A stretch of DNA of 64,000 nucleotides. Source: Eleginops maclovinus (lineage: Eukaryota > Chordata > Actinopteri > Perciformes > Eleginopidae). Positions 13,992 to 28,490 of the stretch are shown piece by piece; the first letter of the stretch is position 1; each line of letters begins with the position of its first letter. The notes under the pieces were generated by a model. That model was not told the DNA's origin. It was given only the letters and a program-made list of their open reading frames with translations, and made no database searches. The position numbers and the translations under genes were made by a program. The stretch covers positions 3,131,543 to 3,195,542 of the forward strand of contig NC_086362.1 in the NCBI RefSeq assembly GCF_036324505.1. Reading direction: 5' to 3'.

Positions 13992-15517
13992 CTACTCGAA
14001 ATCACGAGTCAGTGAGTTTGTTTGGATGTGTTTCATCAGACACATTTCCAATAGTGCTTGGAAATCTGGCTTGTTCTGGCTCTTGTTGCCAAATGCTTTG
14101 ACTTCCTCTTTCCTTGGCCTTTTCTTCTGGGCAAAATGGCCCCTTCGCCTCCATTCAATAGCAACTTGGTACACTGCAGTCCAATGAAAAGTGGCTCCCT
14201 GTCCTCTGCTACTGAAATGAGACGTTTAAAACAAACTGGTAGTACCAACCTGACAAACTGAGACCCCTCTGGACAGATTTAAGTATTCCTATATGCTTGT
14301 TCAGAGTCCATGTGAGCCAGGAATGAGTATATGTCTAGAATAAGTTGCTCTGTTTCATGGCAAAAGTCAAAATGGCCTCTCCGAGCTTTTGAAAAACAAC
14401 CTAGAGGTCAGTCAGGCCATTAGACGAGGCAGATGTTACCTTTGAGGGCACCGAGGGTTGTCTCGACACCACTGACAAGTTGCCAGTGTGGTTTTTTTGA
14501 AGGCCAAAAGGGGCAGCTGTTGTGTCCCAGTGCATCCGTCAGGAACTGCCAACATACACAGCTGGGGTCAACAGTGAGTACAACACAGCCTGTCCAGAGT
14601 TCCCCGTGTTGGTTAGGTCAAAGCAACAGGTTTAATGAAGGTCACACAGAACCTTGACTTCACTTCTCTCTGGGTCTGAAGCAGAAGATGAAGGTTGGAT
14701 GATGACAGCTCCCGGCGTTGCCTCCACTGGATCCTTCAACAACATACTGGGGACGCTTAGTATGACTTCTGTTTAATTGGCAATCCAGCCCTGTGTTCGG
14801 ACACTTGTACGACCCAAGCGCACATATCAGCACTCACCTGTAGCAGGATGCAGAACGGTGTTGTCATCTACCTGTGATCTCTCGGCATGACCGCGCATGG
14901 AGACGCAGGATCTGGAGCTCACGGCTCAATTGAAGAAAATTCAACCCTTTTTTTGAATCCGTACTTTGTAGAAGTTCTGGCCAAAAGGGTTTATAAATCT
15001 GGATATTTGTTGACATTTCTTTCTGAAATAACAACCCTTCGATGTATTGGATCATTAGCAGTTTGATTTTGCCAGTGAAGTTGTCTTTCGTGTAAAATTG
15101 TTGGTGTTTACCATCCATTGAACCCTGATCTTGCTCGTACGTAACTTTCTCATTAGGATTGTCTTGAGTTTTTTGCTGCAGAATGACCCGTAGGACTTGT
15201 AGTTGATATGCTTCGAGTCTGTTTCTGTTTCCTATTAATGTACAGAGGATCCTTCCCAAGAAGGCGTGAAACGTACACGCGTAGCCTTGATGTTGTGGTT
15301 CAAAGGTAAGGCCAAGGTTCGACCTGAGGACCTGGTGCTTGGCAGTAAATTACATCATCAAAGGTATGGATTTTAGTTTGCCATCTTATACATGTTAAAG
15401 TTTCGGCTCTGTACAACCCTCACATAAAAGCACAATTCATATTTAATTCAGATGTCACAAATTTGCAATGAACTGACGAAATATGATGTAGACCTACTCA
15501 AACCCAACCCTCCCTAC
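13992..15517. other. non-coding stretch, no gene seen
   Basis: It holds a 131-codon minus-strand frame (14864-15259) without recognisable domain or splice context, which I treat as chance. Nothing else stands out before the target duplication of the hAT element. Confidence 0.45.
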
Positions 15518-15525
15518 CTATAAAG
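15518..15525. repeat. 8-bp target site duplication, left copy (CTATAAAG)
   Basis: Identical to 18350-18357 on the far side of the hAT element. Eight bases is the standard hAT duplication length, and the central TA agrees with the nnnTAnnn preference reported for the Buster group; it also fits nTnnnnAn. Confidence 0.95.
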
Positions 15526-15541
15526 CAGTGGTTCTTAAACT
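15526..15541 (+). repeat. hAT element 1, left terminal inverted repeat
   Basis: 16-bp repeat starting CAGTGG, matching the inverted right end with one difference at position 6 (G versus A). Confidence 0.93.
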
Positions 15542-15919
15542 TTTTGTCTGACGACCCCACAAAAAAAACTGGAGAGGTTTGGTGACCCCACTTTCCCAAA
15601 AGTGTGTAAGTGTGACGTCACGTTTCCGTAGCAACCGATTTTTTGTTCCAATCCAAACAAATTAACAATGTATGACGATTATTTTATGGAAAAGGAACGA
15701 TTTTGTGTGAATTAATTTACGAGTTTGCGTCTCCAATGATTTGAGTGATAGTCATACATTTTGAAAGAAACAGCAATGCCATCTGCAGTTTGGTTGTTTG
15801 GGGGCGGGCTGTAAATCGCGTTGCCAGGACAACGTTATGCATTGCAAACCCATGGTAACGACTGTCAATCAAGCAAAAACAAATAGGCAATGTGTAAGAA
15901 AAGGCCTGGGCGGCAACAA

Positions 15920-15925
15920 TTTATT
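15920..15925 (-). terminator. candidate poly(A) signal for transposase 1
   Basis: TTTATT on the plus strand is AATAAA on the minus strand, about 125 bp downstream of the transposase stop codon and inside the element. The position is plausible; there is no further evidence of use. Confidence 0.4.
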
Positions 15926-16049
15926 AACGCAAACAAGAACTGGAACAAACAAAGCAATGAAACAAATGTCCAAATCAAACGGGAGTCAAGAGTCAACAGA
16001 GAGTGTGTATGATTGGAACGATCTCACTTCCTCTTATACGGACGCCATG

Positions 16050-17942
16050 TCAATGAGAAGGATGGGCCTGCTTCCGCGAGCATAGCAGGTCAATTCGGGG
16101 ATCGATGCTGCTCACAGCAACACGAAGATTCTCCTCCATGCTGTTGAGACGACATCTGTATTTGTTCTTTATGTAGGCCAGGGACGAAAATGTCTTTTCG
16201 CACAGATAGGTTGATCCAAACGGCGTGAGGATGTCCATGGCAGCCTTGGACAACCCGGGGTATTCCTGCACAACTGACAGCCAGAATTCATCTAGAGTTT
16301 TTGAGGCAAACGACGCCTGCAATGTGCGGTCGCTGGACAGCTCAATCAGCGCATCCTCGAGCTCAGATGGCAGGTTGTTTGAGGAGCAGTTGGTGAATGG
16401 TTGTCGTACCCAGTCAAAAGGCTCTACATTCTCCGTGAGGAAATACTTATTGAATTTGTCGAGGAGACTACGAAGATGACAGGTTATTGACTCTTTCAAT
16501 GAATTGGCATTCATGTCACTCTCCAAAAAGTCGTGCAGCTCCGAGAACATTTCAAAGTCCCCACTCTCTGCACGGGCTGCCCAACGCTGCAATTTTTTTG
16601 TGAAAGCATTCACTTTGTCTGAGAGGGTCAGGATGTTTGTGCTGGGGCCTTGTAGTGACAGGTTGAGACTATTTAATTTGTCAAATATGCACGCCAGGTA
16701 TGCAAGACGTGATAACCATCTCGAGTCAGTGAGATGGTCTGCAAGAGGGGAATGCACGTCTGAGAGGAAGGTGCGCACCTCGCTTCGCAACTCGAACAGG
16801 CGTGTAAGAACTTTGCCCCGTGAAAGCCACCTTACCTCTGAATGAAAAAGAAGGGATTCATGTGCAGACCCCATTTCCTGGCAGAGAAGGGCGAAGAGTC
16901 GTGAATTTAAAGGGCGCGATTTGATCGAATTCACTATTTGGATTGCTGTTTGAAGAACATTGTTAAGCTCGGGTTCAAGTGTCTTGGATGCCAGGGCCTC
17001 CCTATGGATAATGCAGTGTGTGAACTTGACATGTGGTGCAACGCTAAGGACCTTGGCTTTCAGCCCTTTGTGTTTTCCCATCATAGCCCCGGCACCGTCA
17101 GTGCATATGCTTATGCATTTATCCCAATCCAGGCCTGTCTCCTCCATCCAACCATTAAGACAGTTAAAAATGTCTCCACCAGTACATCTTCCTTCCATCG
17201 GAGAGCAGCACAGCATGTCCTCATGCAGTTTCCCGTCATGACTGTAGCGAATGAAAACCATTAAATGGGCTACATTAGTCAAGTCAGTAGACTCGTCTAA
17301 CTGCAAAGAAAACCGGCTGTTTTTCACTCTCTCGATGAGCTGGCATTTCATATCATTAGCGATGTCGTTAATGCGTTTGGACATGGTATCATTGGAGAGG
17401 GGAATCTGTTTAAGCACACTTGCGATCTTTTCACCATGCATTGCTGTGGTCATCGCAATTGCTGCAGGAAGGATGAGGCTTTCAGCAATTGTGTGTGGCT
17501 TTTGTGCTTTGGCTACAAGGTGGGCCACTTTGTATGACGCTGCCAAGGCTTTGGTGGGCACAGTAGCTTGGCTATGCACAACGGTCTTTTGCCCATGCAG
17601 CGCAGCTTCTTTTCGTAAAAAAAATGTCATGGGTTTCTGAGCATCATCTGGATGTCGGCTTTCGAGATGTCGTCTCATTTTTGTGGGCTTTAAACTTTCA
17701 TGTGCCAGAACATCGCCGCAAATAACACACTGTGGGTGGTCGAGCTCATGTTTTACCTGGCACGTGAATCCATATTTAAGAAATTCTTTCAGGTATCGGC
17801 GACGCCTCGTTGGTGGGTCTTTTTTATTCTCACCACCGGCCAAACTTGTCCCATCTGAGGATCGCGGAGGAGTAGGTGCACAACTGGAGGTAGATGGCAC
17901 TTCTGAGCTCAAATCATTGTTTTTTAGCAGCCACCTGTCCAT
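16050..17942 (-). CDS. hAT family transposase, ZBED5/SCAND3-like (Buster/Charlie lineage)
   Basis: Single-exon gene of 630 residues without stop or frameshift, close to the usual length of this family. The N-terminus begins MDRWLLKN. A BED-type zinc finger follows, with C72-x2-C75-x16-H92-x4-H97, which binds DNA. The RNase H-like catalytic core shows the conserved aspartates D216 (in LQLDEST) and D282 (in CTDGAGAM), then the HCIIHREAL motif around 308-316 and a conserved RW at 371-372. The C-terminal hAT dimerisation region has the LCEKTFSS motif with E582, probably the third acidic residue, followed by KNKYRCRLN. The protein would excise and insert the element by cut-and-paste in the nucleus. 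The start ATG at 17942 is the natural one, just upstream of the BED finger. Domesticated vertebrate relatives exist (ZBED5, SCAND3), but this copy sits inside its own termini and is therefore a transposon gene, not a host gene. Activity is not shown. Confidence 0.92.
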   Translation of the reverse strand: MDRWLLKNNDLSSEVPSTSSCAPTPPRSSDGTSLAGGENKKDPPTRRRRYLKEFLKYGFTCQVKHELDHPQCVICGDVLAHESLKPTKMRRHLESRHPDDAQKPMTFFLRKEAALHGQKTVVHSQATVPTKALAASYKVAHLVAKAQKPHTIAESLILPAAIAMTTAMHGEKIASVLKQIPLSNDTMSKRINDIANDMKCQLIERVKNSRFSLQLDESTDLTNVAHLMVFIRYSHDGKLHEDMLCCSPMEGRCTGGDIFNCLNGWMEETGLDWDKCISICTDGAGAMMGKHKGLKAKVLSVAPHVKFTHCIIHREALASKTLEPELNNVLQTAIQIVNSIKSRPLNSRLFALLCQEMGSAHESLLFHSEVRWLSRGKVLTRLFELRSEVRTFLSDVHSPLADHLTDSRWLSRLAYLACIFDKLNSLNLSLQGPSTNILTLSDKVNAFTKKLQRWAARAESGDFEMFSELHDFLESDMNANSLKESITCHLRSLLDKFNKYFLTENVEPFDWVRQPFTNCSSNNLPSELEDALIELSSDRTLQASFASKTLDEFWLSVVQEYPGLSKAAMDILTPFGSTYLCEKTFSSLAYIKNKYRCRLNSMEENLRVAVSSIDPRIDLLCSRKQAHPSH

Positions 17943-18333
17943 TTTTGATGAAAGTTATAACTAGGCTAGTGGCTAAAAAAGTGGCTAGTATCACAAACGT
18001 GGCTAGTAACGTGGCGAGTTAACTATGACGTATTGTAAAAAAACCGGGAAGAAATTGAGTTTGAACAGTGGGCGCAGATTGTTACATTGTTTCTATCATA
18101 GGACCAATAAACGATTCGAAACGCCATTTAAAGCTGGGCAACTTTTTTTTTTCTCTCTCTCTCTCCCTCTTAACAGCGTGTAGGAATGAGAAAAAGGCAG
18201 ATTTTCATTGTATTGACATTTTATTTTTCGTTGTTTCACCAGGTGTTATAACAGCTAATTTCCGACTGAAGTAACAAATAATTTTGCGACCCCACGGAAG
18301 TTTTTGCCGACCCCGTTTGGGGTCGCGACCCCT

Positions 18334-18349
18334 AGTTTAAGAATCACTG
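18334..18349 (-). repeat. hAT element 1, right terminal inverted repeat
   Basis: Inverse of the left end with one mismatch. It is preceded by a GGGGTCGCGACCCC palindrome at about 18319-18332. Confidence 0.93.
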
Positions 18350-18357
18350 CTATAAAG
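18350..18357. repeat. 8-bp target site duplication, right copy (CTATAAAG)
   Basis: Identical to 15518-15525. Confidence 0.95.
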
Positions 18358-19081
18358 CCTTAAGACTCACTTAAAGAGACGTTCAAAAGCCAGCCCTCAT
18401 TCTAAATGCCAGAGCGTGAAATCCTGCTCAGCATATAAAAAGGGACAAATCAAATCAACCTTGCCTGAAGTGAATAAGAATGACTGAACATCAGGCAGAT
18501 TTTGCGTCAGATACCCTTTGATGAAGTGCTGCGTGCTCACCTTTAACATTAGAGATGGGAGAAAAATCAACATTAAGGACGGTGATGTTTCCCTGCGGGA
18601 TCATTTGAAATGCTTTGCCTTCACCAGACATTCTGCAGAGAGGATTTGCAGTAACCCAACGGGGAGTGTTGTTCATAAAGCATCCGCCGATGGCCGTTAA
18701 TTACGAGGTAGAAACACAGATGGCACGAGGAGGAATGTGTCGAGGAAGAAAATATTGGCACTGCCAGGCTCTTTATTATACCCCGCAATGTGAAGGTGCT
18801 AGACAGTATGATTACGGCTGCTCTTACCTTTGTGTGTCTCCTTCAACAAAGCCAGCCTTCTCCATTACTGCACCGACTTTCAGCTTTTATTCTTCCTCTC
18901 TTTTTGTCACATTCAGTTTTGAGGAGGTTTGATAAGGCTGCTGTAGGCTGTGTAGGACACATGCAAATGAAGGTGCATTAAACAATAAGAAACAACACTT
19001 TGTTGGACAGCTCTACAGTAATGTCAGCTGTTCTTGTACGAGCTATTATTTTATTGTCTGAGTTGTTTGAGGTTAGGAGTT
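18358..19081. other. non-coding stretch, no gene seen
   Basis: Only short chance frames. No repeat or RNA signature recognised. Confidence 0.45.
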
Positions 19082-19445
19082 AGAATAATGAGAAGATAGT
19101 GGGACATTTTTAAAAGTGGAAATTTAGAAAAAAAAGTCAGATTTTTTCGGAAAAGTCAGAATTGTTTGAAAAAAAGTCAGATTTGTTTTAAAATAGTGGG
19201 ACATTTTTAAAAGTCGAAATGTTGGGAAAAAACTCTGCATTGTTTTAAAAAAAATCTGACTTTTTTTCAAACAATTCTGAACTTTGAAAAAATAATAATA
19301 AGTTGACATTTAGAAAGAAAATCTGAAATTTGAAAATAAGTCAGTTCTTTTTGGAATAAAAAAATGATTAGGGCCACATGAAGAAGGAGTCAGAATAATG
19401 AGAAAATAGTCGGACATTTTTAAAAGTTTACATTTAGAAAAGTGG
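19082..19445. repeat. purine-rich degenerate minisatellite, copy 1
   Basis: Irregular repetition of blocks such as GGGACATTTTTAAAAGTCG, AAAAAGTCAGATTT and CATTTAGAAA in both orientations. It contains GATTAGGGCCACATGAAGA near 19367-19385, also found (with one change) in the related array at 41186-41556. The two arrays are dispersed members of one repeat family. No coding potential. Confidence 0.7.
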
Positions 19446-22400
19446 TAATTGCCTGACGTCGCTTTGGGGCTGACCTTTGTTTTGACACGGCTCTGTGATC
19501 TTGCTTTTGTTCCTCGGTTACTTTCTTCGGTGTCTTGTATCCGCTTCCTGTTCTCTGTTAATTATTTGTTTACCCATTCATGCCTCTGAGCGTTTAAAAA
19601 AGGCCTCGCCAACACAGTCAAAGTGCAGCATACTGCTTTTCGATGTTTATGTTCCTCCCATTGGTGTGCTTCAAAGCCCCCAGAATTTCTCTATAAGCAC
19701 TTTGACCCATGAGCCCATCATCTAGAGACTCCCTCCAATCCCCTCTCCATTATCAAAAGGAATACTCCATATATACAAAGAAAGAGACCGGACTAGATGC
19801 AGTGAAATGAAAATGGCGCTTTAAAGATGTCACGAAAAGACAGCGAGACTATCCACCAGCCTTCAGAGTCAGGGTGAAAGCGTTATTAAAGGATGTGCAT
19901 GGAGTGGCTGTGGGGGCGATAGAGCGTACACTGAAGCCAGAGACTCAGTCATGGCTCTGGATTAAAGAGACTGCAAAAAAACAAAGCAAAGCCATGGTAA
20001 ATATACACTTAGGCGCTGAGACAGAGTGGATAGATATGATTCCTTTTGACCTGGCTTCAAAGCGGCGAGGACGCTCTGTGATTAGCTTGAGATCAGAGGA
20101 GGTAATTGGTTAGAAATCCTAGTCATTTAAAACCAAATCCTCGTCATTAATATTCAGACCAATCGAAATAATTTATAGGACAATTCTCCTCCTGCTGTCC
20201 CCCTTAGGACGGGATATTTCATACCAATTTATGGAGGAAGGCATAGTCAATTAACAATATTGACAGTGCATAAGTCCAATAATGATTTCTAAATATAATT
20301 ATCTACCCTAGCATCTCTAGCACGATCAGGACAAATGGCGTTCAAGCCGCCACTTTCTGGATAGAAGTAGTGCATAAATGCAAAAAATGCACCAATTTAT
20401 GCCATTTCAAAGCAGAACAATGTGCATTTATCGAGGCCCTGACTAAAGATAAACAGGGACGAGAGGATAAAGTCACGTCAGGTTCTGAGAAGACCTCACG
20501 CTGGTATCCTAGTAGGTGGACTAATATATGAGGAAGCAGGCTTTGTATTTGAACTCCACAGGCTCAAAAGTGACTCACACCAAGCTGTTAGCCAACCTCT
20601 CCTCCTCTCCGTGTGTCCTCCAACCTCCATCTCTATCCATCCTTTTCCCATCTGTCCTCTCCTCTGACTACAGATTAGTTCCTAGTAAGGTGTTATAAAA
20701 GGAGGAGTAAGAACCTCTGTCTGTGATCTGACTGTGGGTTGAAATGCATCTGAGTGTCGCTTCATTAAATTGATGTGATGCCTGTGCTTGAGTTGTGTCT
20801 GTACAGTAGCAAGCAGTGGAAAAGTTGGAGGTCACGTCTAGAAATGCTGCTGAAAATAGATACAGTCTAGTGTCTGCAGGTCTCTTTCGATGCTTCAAAT
20901 TGAGTATTGTATGAAGGACAAGTCTACTAAGGAGACATACTGTACTGGTCTGTTAACTTTTATTGGAAATCTTCTGCTGAGTTGTTTAAAAATGTCATGG
21001 AAGTCCAATGCCGACACTCCCCAAGCGTTTTCAATGGGAAGCAACGTCTAAAAGTGTTCTTTAGCAAGAAATCAGTGGACTTTTCCCACCATTTCCTCAT
21101 TTTAACTGCCTCACAGTCACCCTCTTGACATGGGAAGTATGAATGAAAACACGCTTTAACGTATCGAGCGTGGTCCCCCCCACTCTCATGCATTTATAAT
21201 ACAGTGTATGTAAATACTGCATTTTTATTGGATGTTAGCTGCATGAATTTGCCTTCCTGATTGCAGCTTTATTTTGTAGAACACATTCTAAATTATTCTG
21301 TCTTTGCACATTACCTTTCATGCATTTATTTGGAGTTACTCTGACTACATGTTAAAGGTGATAATGCATCCTATAATTTCAGAGCTTTTCTAAAACAATT
21401 CCACTTGTCTGGGCTTTAAAGGTGGATCGGATCTGGCACACACTATAGATGCCAGTTCAGGAGTCTTTTCCCAGAAGGGAAGATGTAGTTCTGGGGAAAC
21501 ATAACGGATGAAGCCTCAATGTCAAAAATCCTGGTAAGAGTTTAAGCATTTGACATTTCTGAAGAACCAAATAGACTCTAGGCTCTCTATGTTATCCATA
21601 ACATTCAGGAAACCCGGCCTGACCTTCTGTCACATAAAGCAAGAGGCATGGAACAGATGGGGATAAGGTTAGCCGGGGTCCGTAGGGAAATTAAAATGAC
21701 GGGCTTAAGAGGGTCCCATTGCTATTCTGATGGAGATGCACCTGATCAATTTGCACCAGGGGTCACACAGAGGTCACCAAAGACAAGTGAATTGGGATGT
21801 TTTGATAGCTGGTCGTGACATGTTCTCTATTCCCATCCAGCCACACTTTCTGCCCTATAGGGGGCTGAAATGTTGCATGACTGTCAAGTGTTTGTGTGTG
21901 TGATGCATGGAACAGGGTCGCAGCTATTGGGAATAACTGTTGTGAAGAAGCTAATGTGAATATTTCATCCAGATGTGTAGAAAATCTATTGAAGCTGGTC
22001 CTCCGCTGGCAGCATTACGCCCGCACCCTCCTCTGTTTACCCAGGGGAAGTTAACAGATTGTAGATTACAGGTTTTTTATAAGGCAAACATTTCCTTGAG
22101 GGCAAAGCTGCTCCGGTCAGACCTGCTCTCTGACTGAGTTAAACCTTCATTATTACAAGCACACACTTTTTGCACAGGCAGTGTTATTCTGAAGCCCGGC
22201 AATACACAAAGAGAGGGGAAGTGTGTGTAGCCTCCAAACTACAAAATGCAGAATCATGCAGTTATCAGGGTCCGGTGGCTTTCCAGGTTTTAAGGCACCA
22301 TCCCAGTTTAGGTATACCCTTTTGACGGAGCTCATGGTCATAAATAAATACAGAGCAGTTAGCAAACTTGACATTTTTGGGGCATGCTCGATAAGGTTAG

Positions 22401-24740
22401 CCTGTTGCTATGCTTCTATCCAGCCCCTTATCATAACTATTCACCAACACAACCTGCTTGAATACACAGTTATATTCCCTGCACTGCTTTAACTTCACCT
22501 ATGTGCAAACTTTGGGTGACATTTGTTCTAGAACAGCTGATCTGGATCCAGGATTTCTGAGTATTCTTGACAAATATCTTTAGTGTCATTTCAGCAACCA
22601 GTGCAAAAAGTCTCTCGTGCACTTTTCCATGTAAGGGACTTGTCTTGGAGTCACTGAGACCTTTTATAATGTGTTCAGTTTTCTTATTGCACATTCCAGC
22701 AGCTAAAGTAATACGAGCCGAAACTAAATTTAAGATCTGTCTACTCGCTTCTCTTTTGGCAGCAAATCCATATTGATTTTTAAAAATAACTGACTCTTCA
22801 AATTGGAAAAGGGTTTAATATAAAGTTGGAATTCTGCTGTGACTGTATCTCTATTCATCTTGTGTTTTAAGGCTTGGTTATGATTAAAAATAACATGCTT
22901 TTTCTACAGTAAATGGTGCGATTCACATACCGTCATCCCAGAGTTCTGCTGCATTGATTAGATGATGTCTTTCTGTTGTAAAACAGCATTAAATCATGTT
23001 TATACACTTCAATATTCCAGGGTTTCTATGTATGGCATGAATACAGTATGAGACATGGCAAGTGTATTATCCCTGAGGTAAGTGCTGCAGTGTGATGTAT
23101 TATACAGCGTGTGTGTGTCGTGGAACAGGAGCATTATTTATGACTATTTCCAGTCACATGTTGACATTTCATCCATGTAATGTTTTCATTATGCATTACA
23201 AAATTTGACATTTATTGAAAATGGCATGATTCTTGCAAGAAGCCCAGATATAATTTACTACCAGATGCAAAGGTTTACACGGATAACCACGTATGGGACT
23301 TTGGTTGTATACCTGTGTTTGTATTGAAGTTGAACGTGTTGATCATGATGTTTTCAGACTAAGGAAATGAAGAAAGGCTCTGCTCCGTGTGACAGTGTGT
23401 ACATAAAGAGTTGGTTAAACCCTCATAACGCTGCAATGCCCCGCCTGCTCTTGACCTACGTAGTAATGAAGGGACTTTCTTTACAGGCCTATAGAGTGTG
23501 TGCAACATAATGTAATGCAACAGGAGGAAGAGTTGAACCAAAGCAGCGTGACGGAGGGTTTAAAAAAGGCCGGATTTGATCCGTGGTGCAGAGGAGAATG
23601 CGTCAGTGAGACACGGAGAGGAAGGGTGCACAGAGAGAGGTAACACGGTAAATCCTCCTTCTCCGTCACGGATGCAAACGTCTAACATATGGGATGAATA
23701 CAGACATTAATGACTAAAGGATAGTTAATTGTGAAGATACAGTGGTTTTACAGTTGAAAGTGTGTGTGAGAATGTGTGCTTGTCTAACTACCCATCTTTT
23801 TTAGTTTTTGATCTTGTGACGGACACTTTATAAAGGAGAGTTTTGCATCCTGCACATCCACACAGGTGTATTCTGGTTCATTAGACGGGTAGATGCATGG
23901 GAGGATTATGACACAACGGTCCCACGTTAGCATTGACACGCAAAGGAAAACTACGGTACAACTTTTGCCTTTTGCACGATGTTTTGACACGTCACAGTAG
24001 GAAGAACACAGGTGCAAATAATACCCTTAGGGATAGATAAAGTCATTTTTGCTACTTCAGTTTCAGAGTAATGGAAATATGATGGACATTGAACTGTTTG
24101 CCATCATTTGACTTGGAGGTGTAGGGCACATCCACTGTACCTGAAGAGTGCCTGGCTTCAATGGAAGTGGAAGGAGAAAATAATCAATATTTGAAGCCGT
24201 GTTCTTTGGGGCAATGATTGGAAACACGCTAAATTAAGATTAGATCGAGGGTTCAGCAAAGGCACTGTGATCAATACCAGCTATAAATGAGGTGTGAGAA
24301 CTAGGAGCAGAGTCGTGGACTAACCATGTGCCATAAAGGGCCAACAGTCTCTTCGCATTTAGAGCCCATAAAGCGTCGTTAAGTGAGGCATCACTTGCTG
24401 TCCTGCTGACACCTTGCCTTGGCACATTGAATTACAATACCCTTCTCTTTCCTCAGGGTGACTTTAATCAAATAAAAACTGAGAAGAAATGAATCTACTA
24501 CACATTGCAACCATTGAAGCTTCTTCCTCATCTCCCATCTGCAGGTGACACCACACTCCAGCAGCATAACTTAATATACAACGCGCAGAGTCCCACATGT
24601 TGCCCCTGGCTCCTGTGCAGCTCGTCTGTATTTCCACAAAGGGGGTGTGTAGTTCAAAATGTTGCAGGAGCTTGTTTGAATTTCCTTGTTGAGACGTCAC
24701 AAAGTGTGGGACCAGAAGTAGACTTGTGGTCGGTGAAGCG
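19446..24740. other. non-coding stretch, no gene seen
   Basis: No coding exon, RNA gene or transposon end could be supported. Some parts (for example 20140-20360, rich in ATTA/TAAT) could be conserved regulatory DNA, but comparison with another fish would be needed to tell. Confidence 0.45.
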
Positions 24741-24741
24741 A

Positions 24742-24818
24742 GTCTACTCCCCCCCCCCCCCCCCCTCTCTCTCTCTCCCTCTCTGTCGCTCCCTCCCTCC
24801 CTCCCTCCACTCATCTCA
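24742..24818. promoter_or_regulatory. pyrimidine tract upstream of the candidate 5' exon
   Basis: A run of 17 C (24749-24765) is followed by (TC)n and repeated CCCT/CTCC units, making a nearly pure polypyrimidine strand. A CAGT repeat (about 24822-24840) follows. Such tracts are common near vertebrate promoters and can form triplex DNA. Its position 200-250 bp upstream of the candidate exon fits a promoter region. No TATA box is evident. A promoter role is inferred. Confidence 0.4.
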
Positions 24819-25003
24819 GCTCAGTCAGTCAGTCAGTCAGGAGTCCGTTATCGCTGCTTCTCTCTCCTCCCCTCCGGACTAAACTTTCCCCAAATGAGAC
24901 GGATTTCTTAAAATCCTACTATAAAACAAAACTGTCTCTGTTTCCTGGAGTTTAAAGAAGGATTTATTCTCATTTTGTCCCCTTTTTTTTTTTTTTGCTG
25001 CAG

Positions 25004-25306
25004 GAAGGACGCGTCTCGGTGCGCACCGTACCAAAAATGGACCACAGAACGTGTCCAGTGCGTCCGCGCCGATCCTCCGCCGCTGTGTGCGGGACAAACT
25101 GAAGGAAAACCACACCGGAGGGGGACTGCACACACACTCACTGTCCGTCCAAGAGCTCAGAAGATAACACCGAAGCGGAGACTCGTTCCTCAGACCAACG
25201 CGAGGACATGGACATACTGTAGCCAGACTGGACAGAGGGGAAGGATGTAGCTTTACACCGAGGGACATCACAACCTGCCAGAAGGGACTAGCGGATGTCT
25301 TCACCG
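25004..25306 (+). other. candidate 5' exon of an unidentified host gene
   Basis: The block is bounded on the left by a strong splice acceptor (15 or more T, then GCTGCAG ending at 25003) and on the right by a consensus donor (CCG/GTGAGT, GT at 25307-25308). It is 303 bp long and relatively rich in CpG compared with its flanks. No frame is open throughout, so it is mainly 5' untranslated. ATG at 25295 followed by three codons runs straight into the donor in phase 0 and could be the main start. Upstream ATGs open short frames: 25037-25102 (21 codons, good context with A at -3 and G at +4), 25208-25222 (4 codons), and ATG-TAG at 25245-25250, a start-stop element. If transcription starts upstream it may instead be a longer first exon. 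The gene is not recognised, and no downstream coding exon was found before 64000. Confidence 0.5.
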
Positions 25307-28341
<3,035 letters not shown>

Positions 28342-28449
28342 ATTCAGCAGAAGACAATTTCGTTTGGCTGAATTGCCTCAGTGTCTCCTGGACCGAGACC
28401 CGAAAGATACAAAAAAAAAATCTGAATTCTGTAGATCTGCAACCTGTCA

Positions 28450-28490
28450 GAGGAGGAGGAGGAGGAGGAGGAGGAGGAGGAGGAGGAGGA
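28450..28490. repeat. (GGA)n microsatellite
   Basis: Pure GAG/GGA trinucleotide run of about 13 units, 110 bp downstream of the long GT tract. Confidence 0.95.

Larger units (their letters stand above)
15526..18349 (-). mobile_element. complete hAT DNA transposon, Charlie/Buster type
   Basis: A 2824-bp element bounded by terminal inverted repeats: CAGTGGTTCTTAAACT at 15526-15541, and the inverse of CAGTGATTCTTAAACT at 18334-18349 (one mismatch in 16). It is flanked by perfect 8-bp duplications. The ends match the CAGnGGTTCTnAAACT type known from vertebrate Charlie elements. GACCCC motifs recur just inside both ends (15552 and 15582; about 18288, 18310 and 18326), suggesting transposase-binding sites. 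It encodes one uninterrupted minus-strand transposase. The nearly matching ends, perfect duplication and open gene suggest a fairly recent insertion that may still be competent. The competence is inferred. Confidence 0.95.

Noticed and set aside
14837..14880. Short minus-strand micro-exon between ATCACAG and GTGAGT encoding VDDNTVLHPAT
   Set aside because: The donor is good, but the acceptor lacks a polypyrimidine tract and no neighbouring exon fits.
14864..15259. 131-codon minus-strand frame
   Set aside because: No recognisable domain, no promoter or splice context, and composition like the surrounding non-coding DNA.
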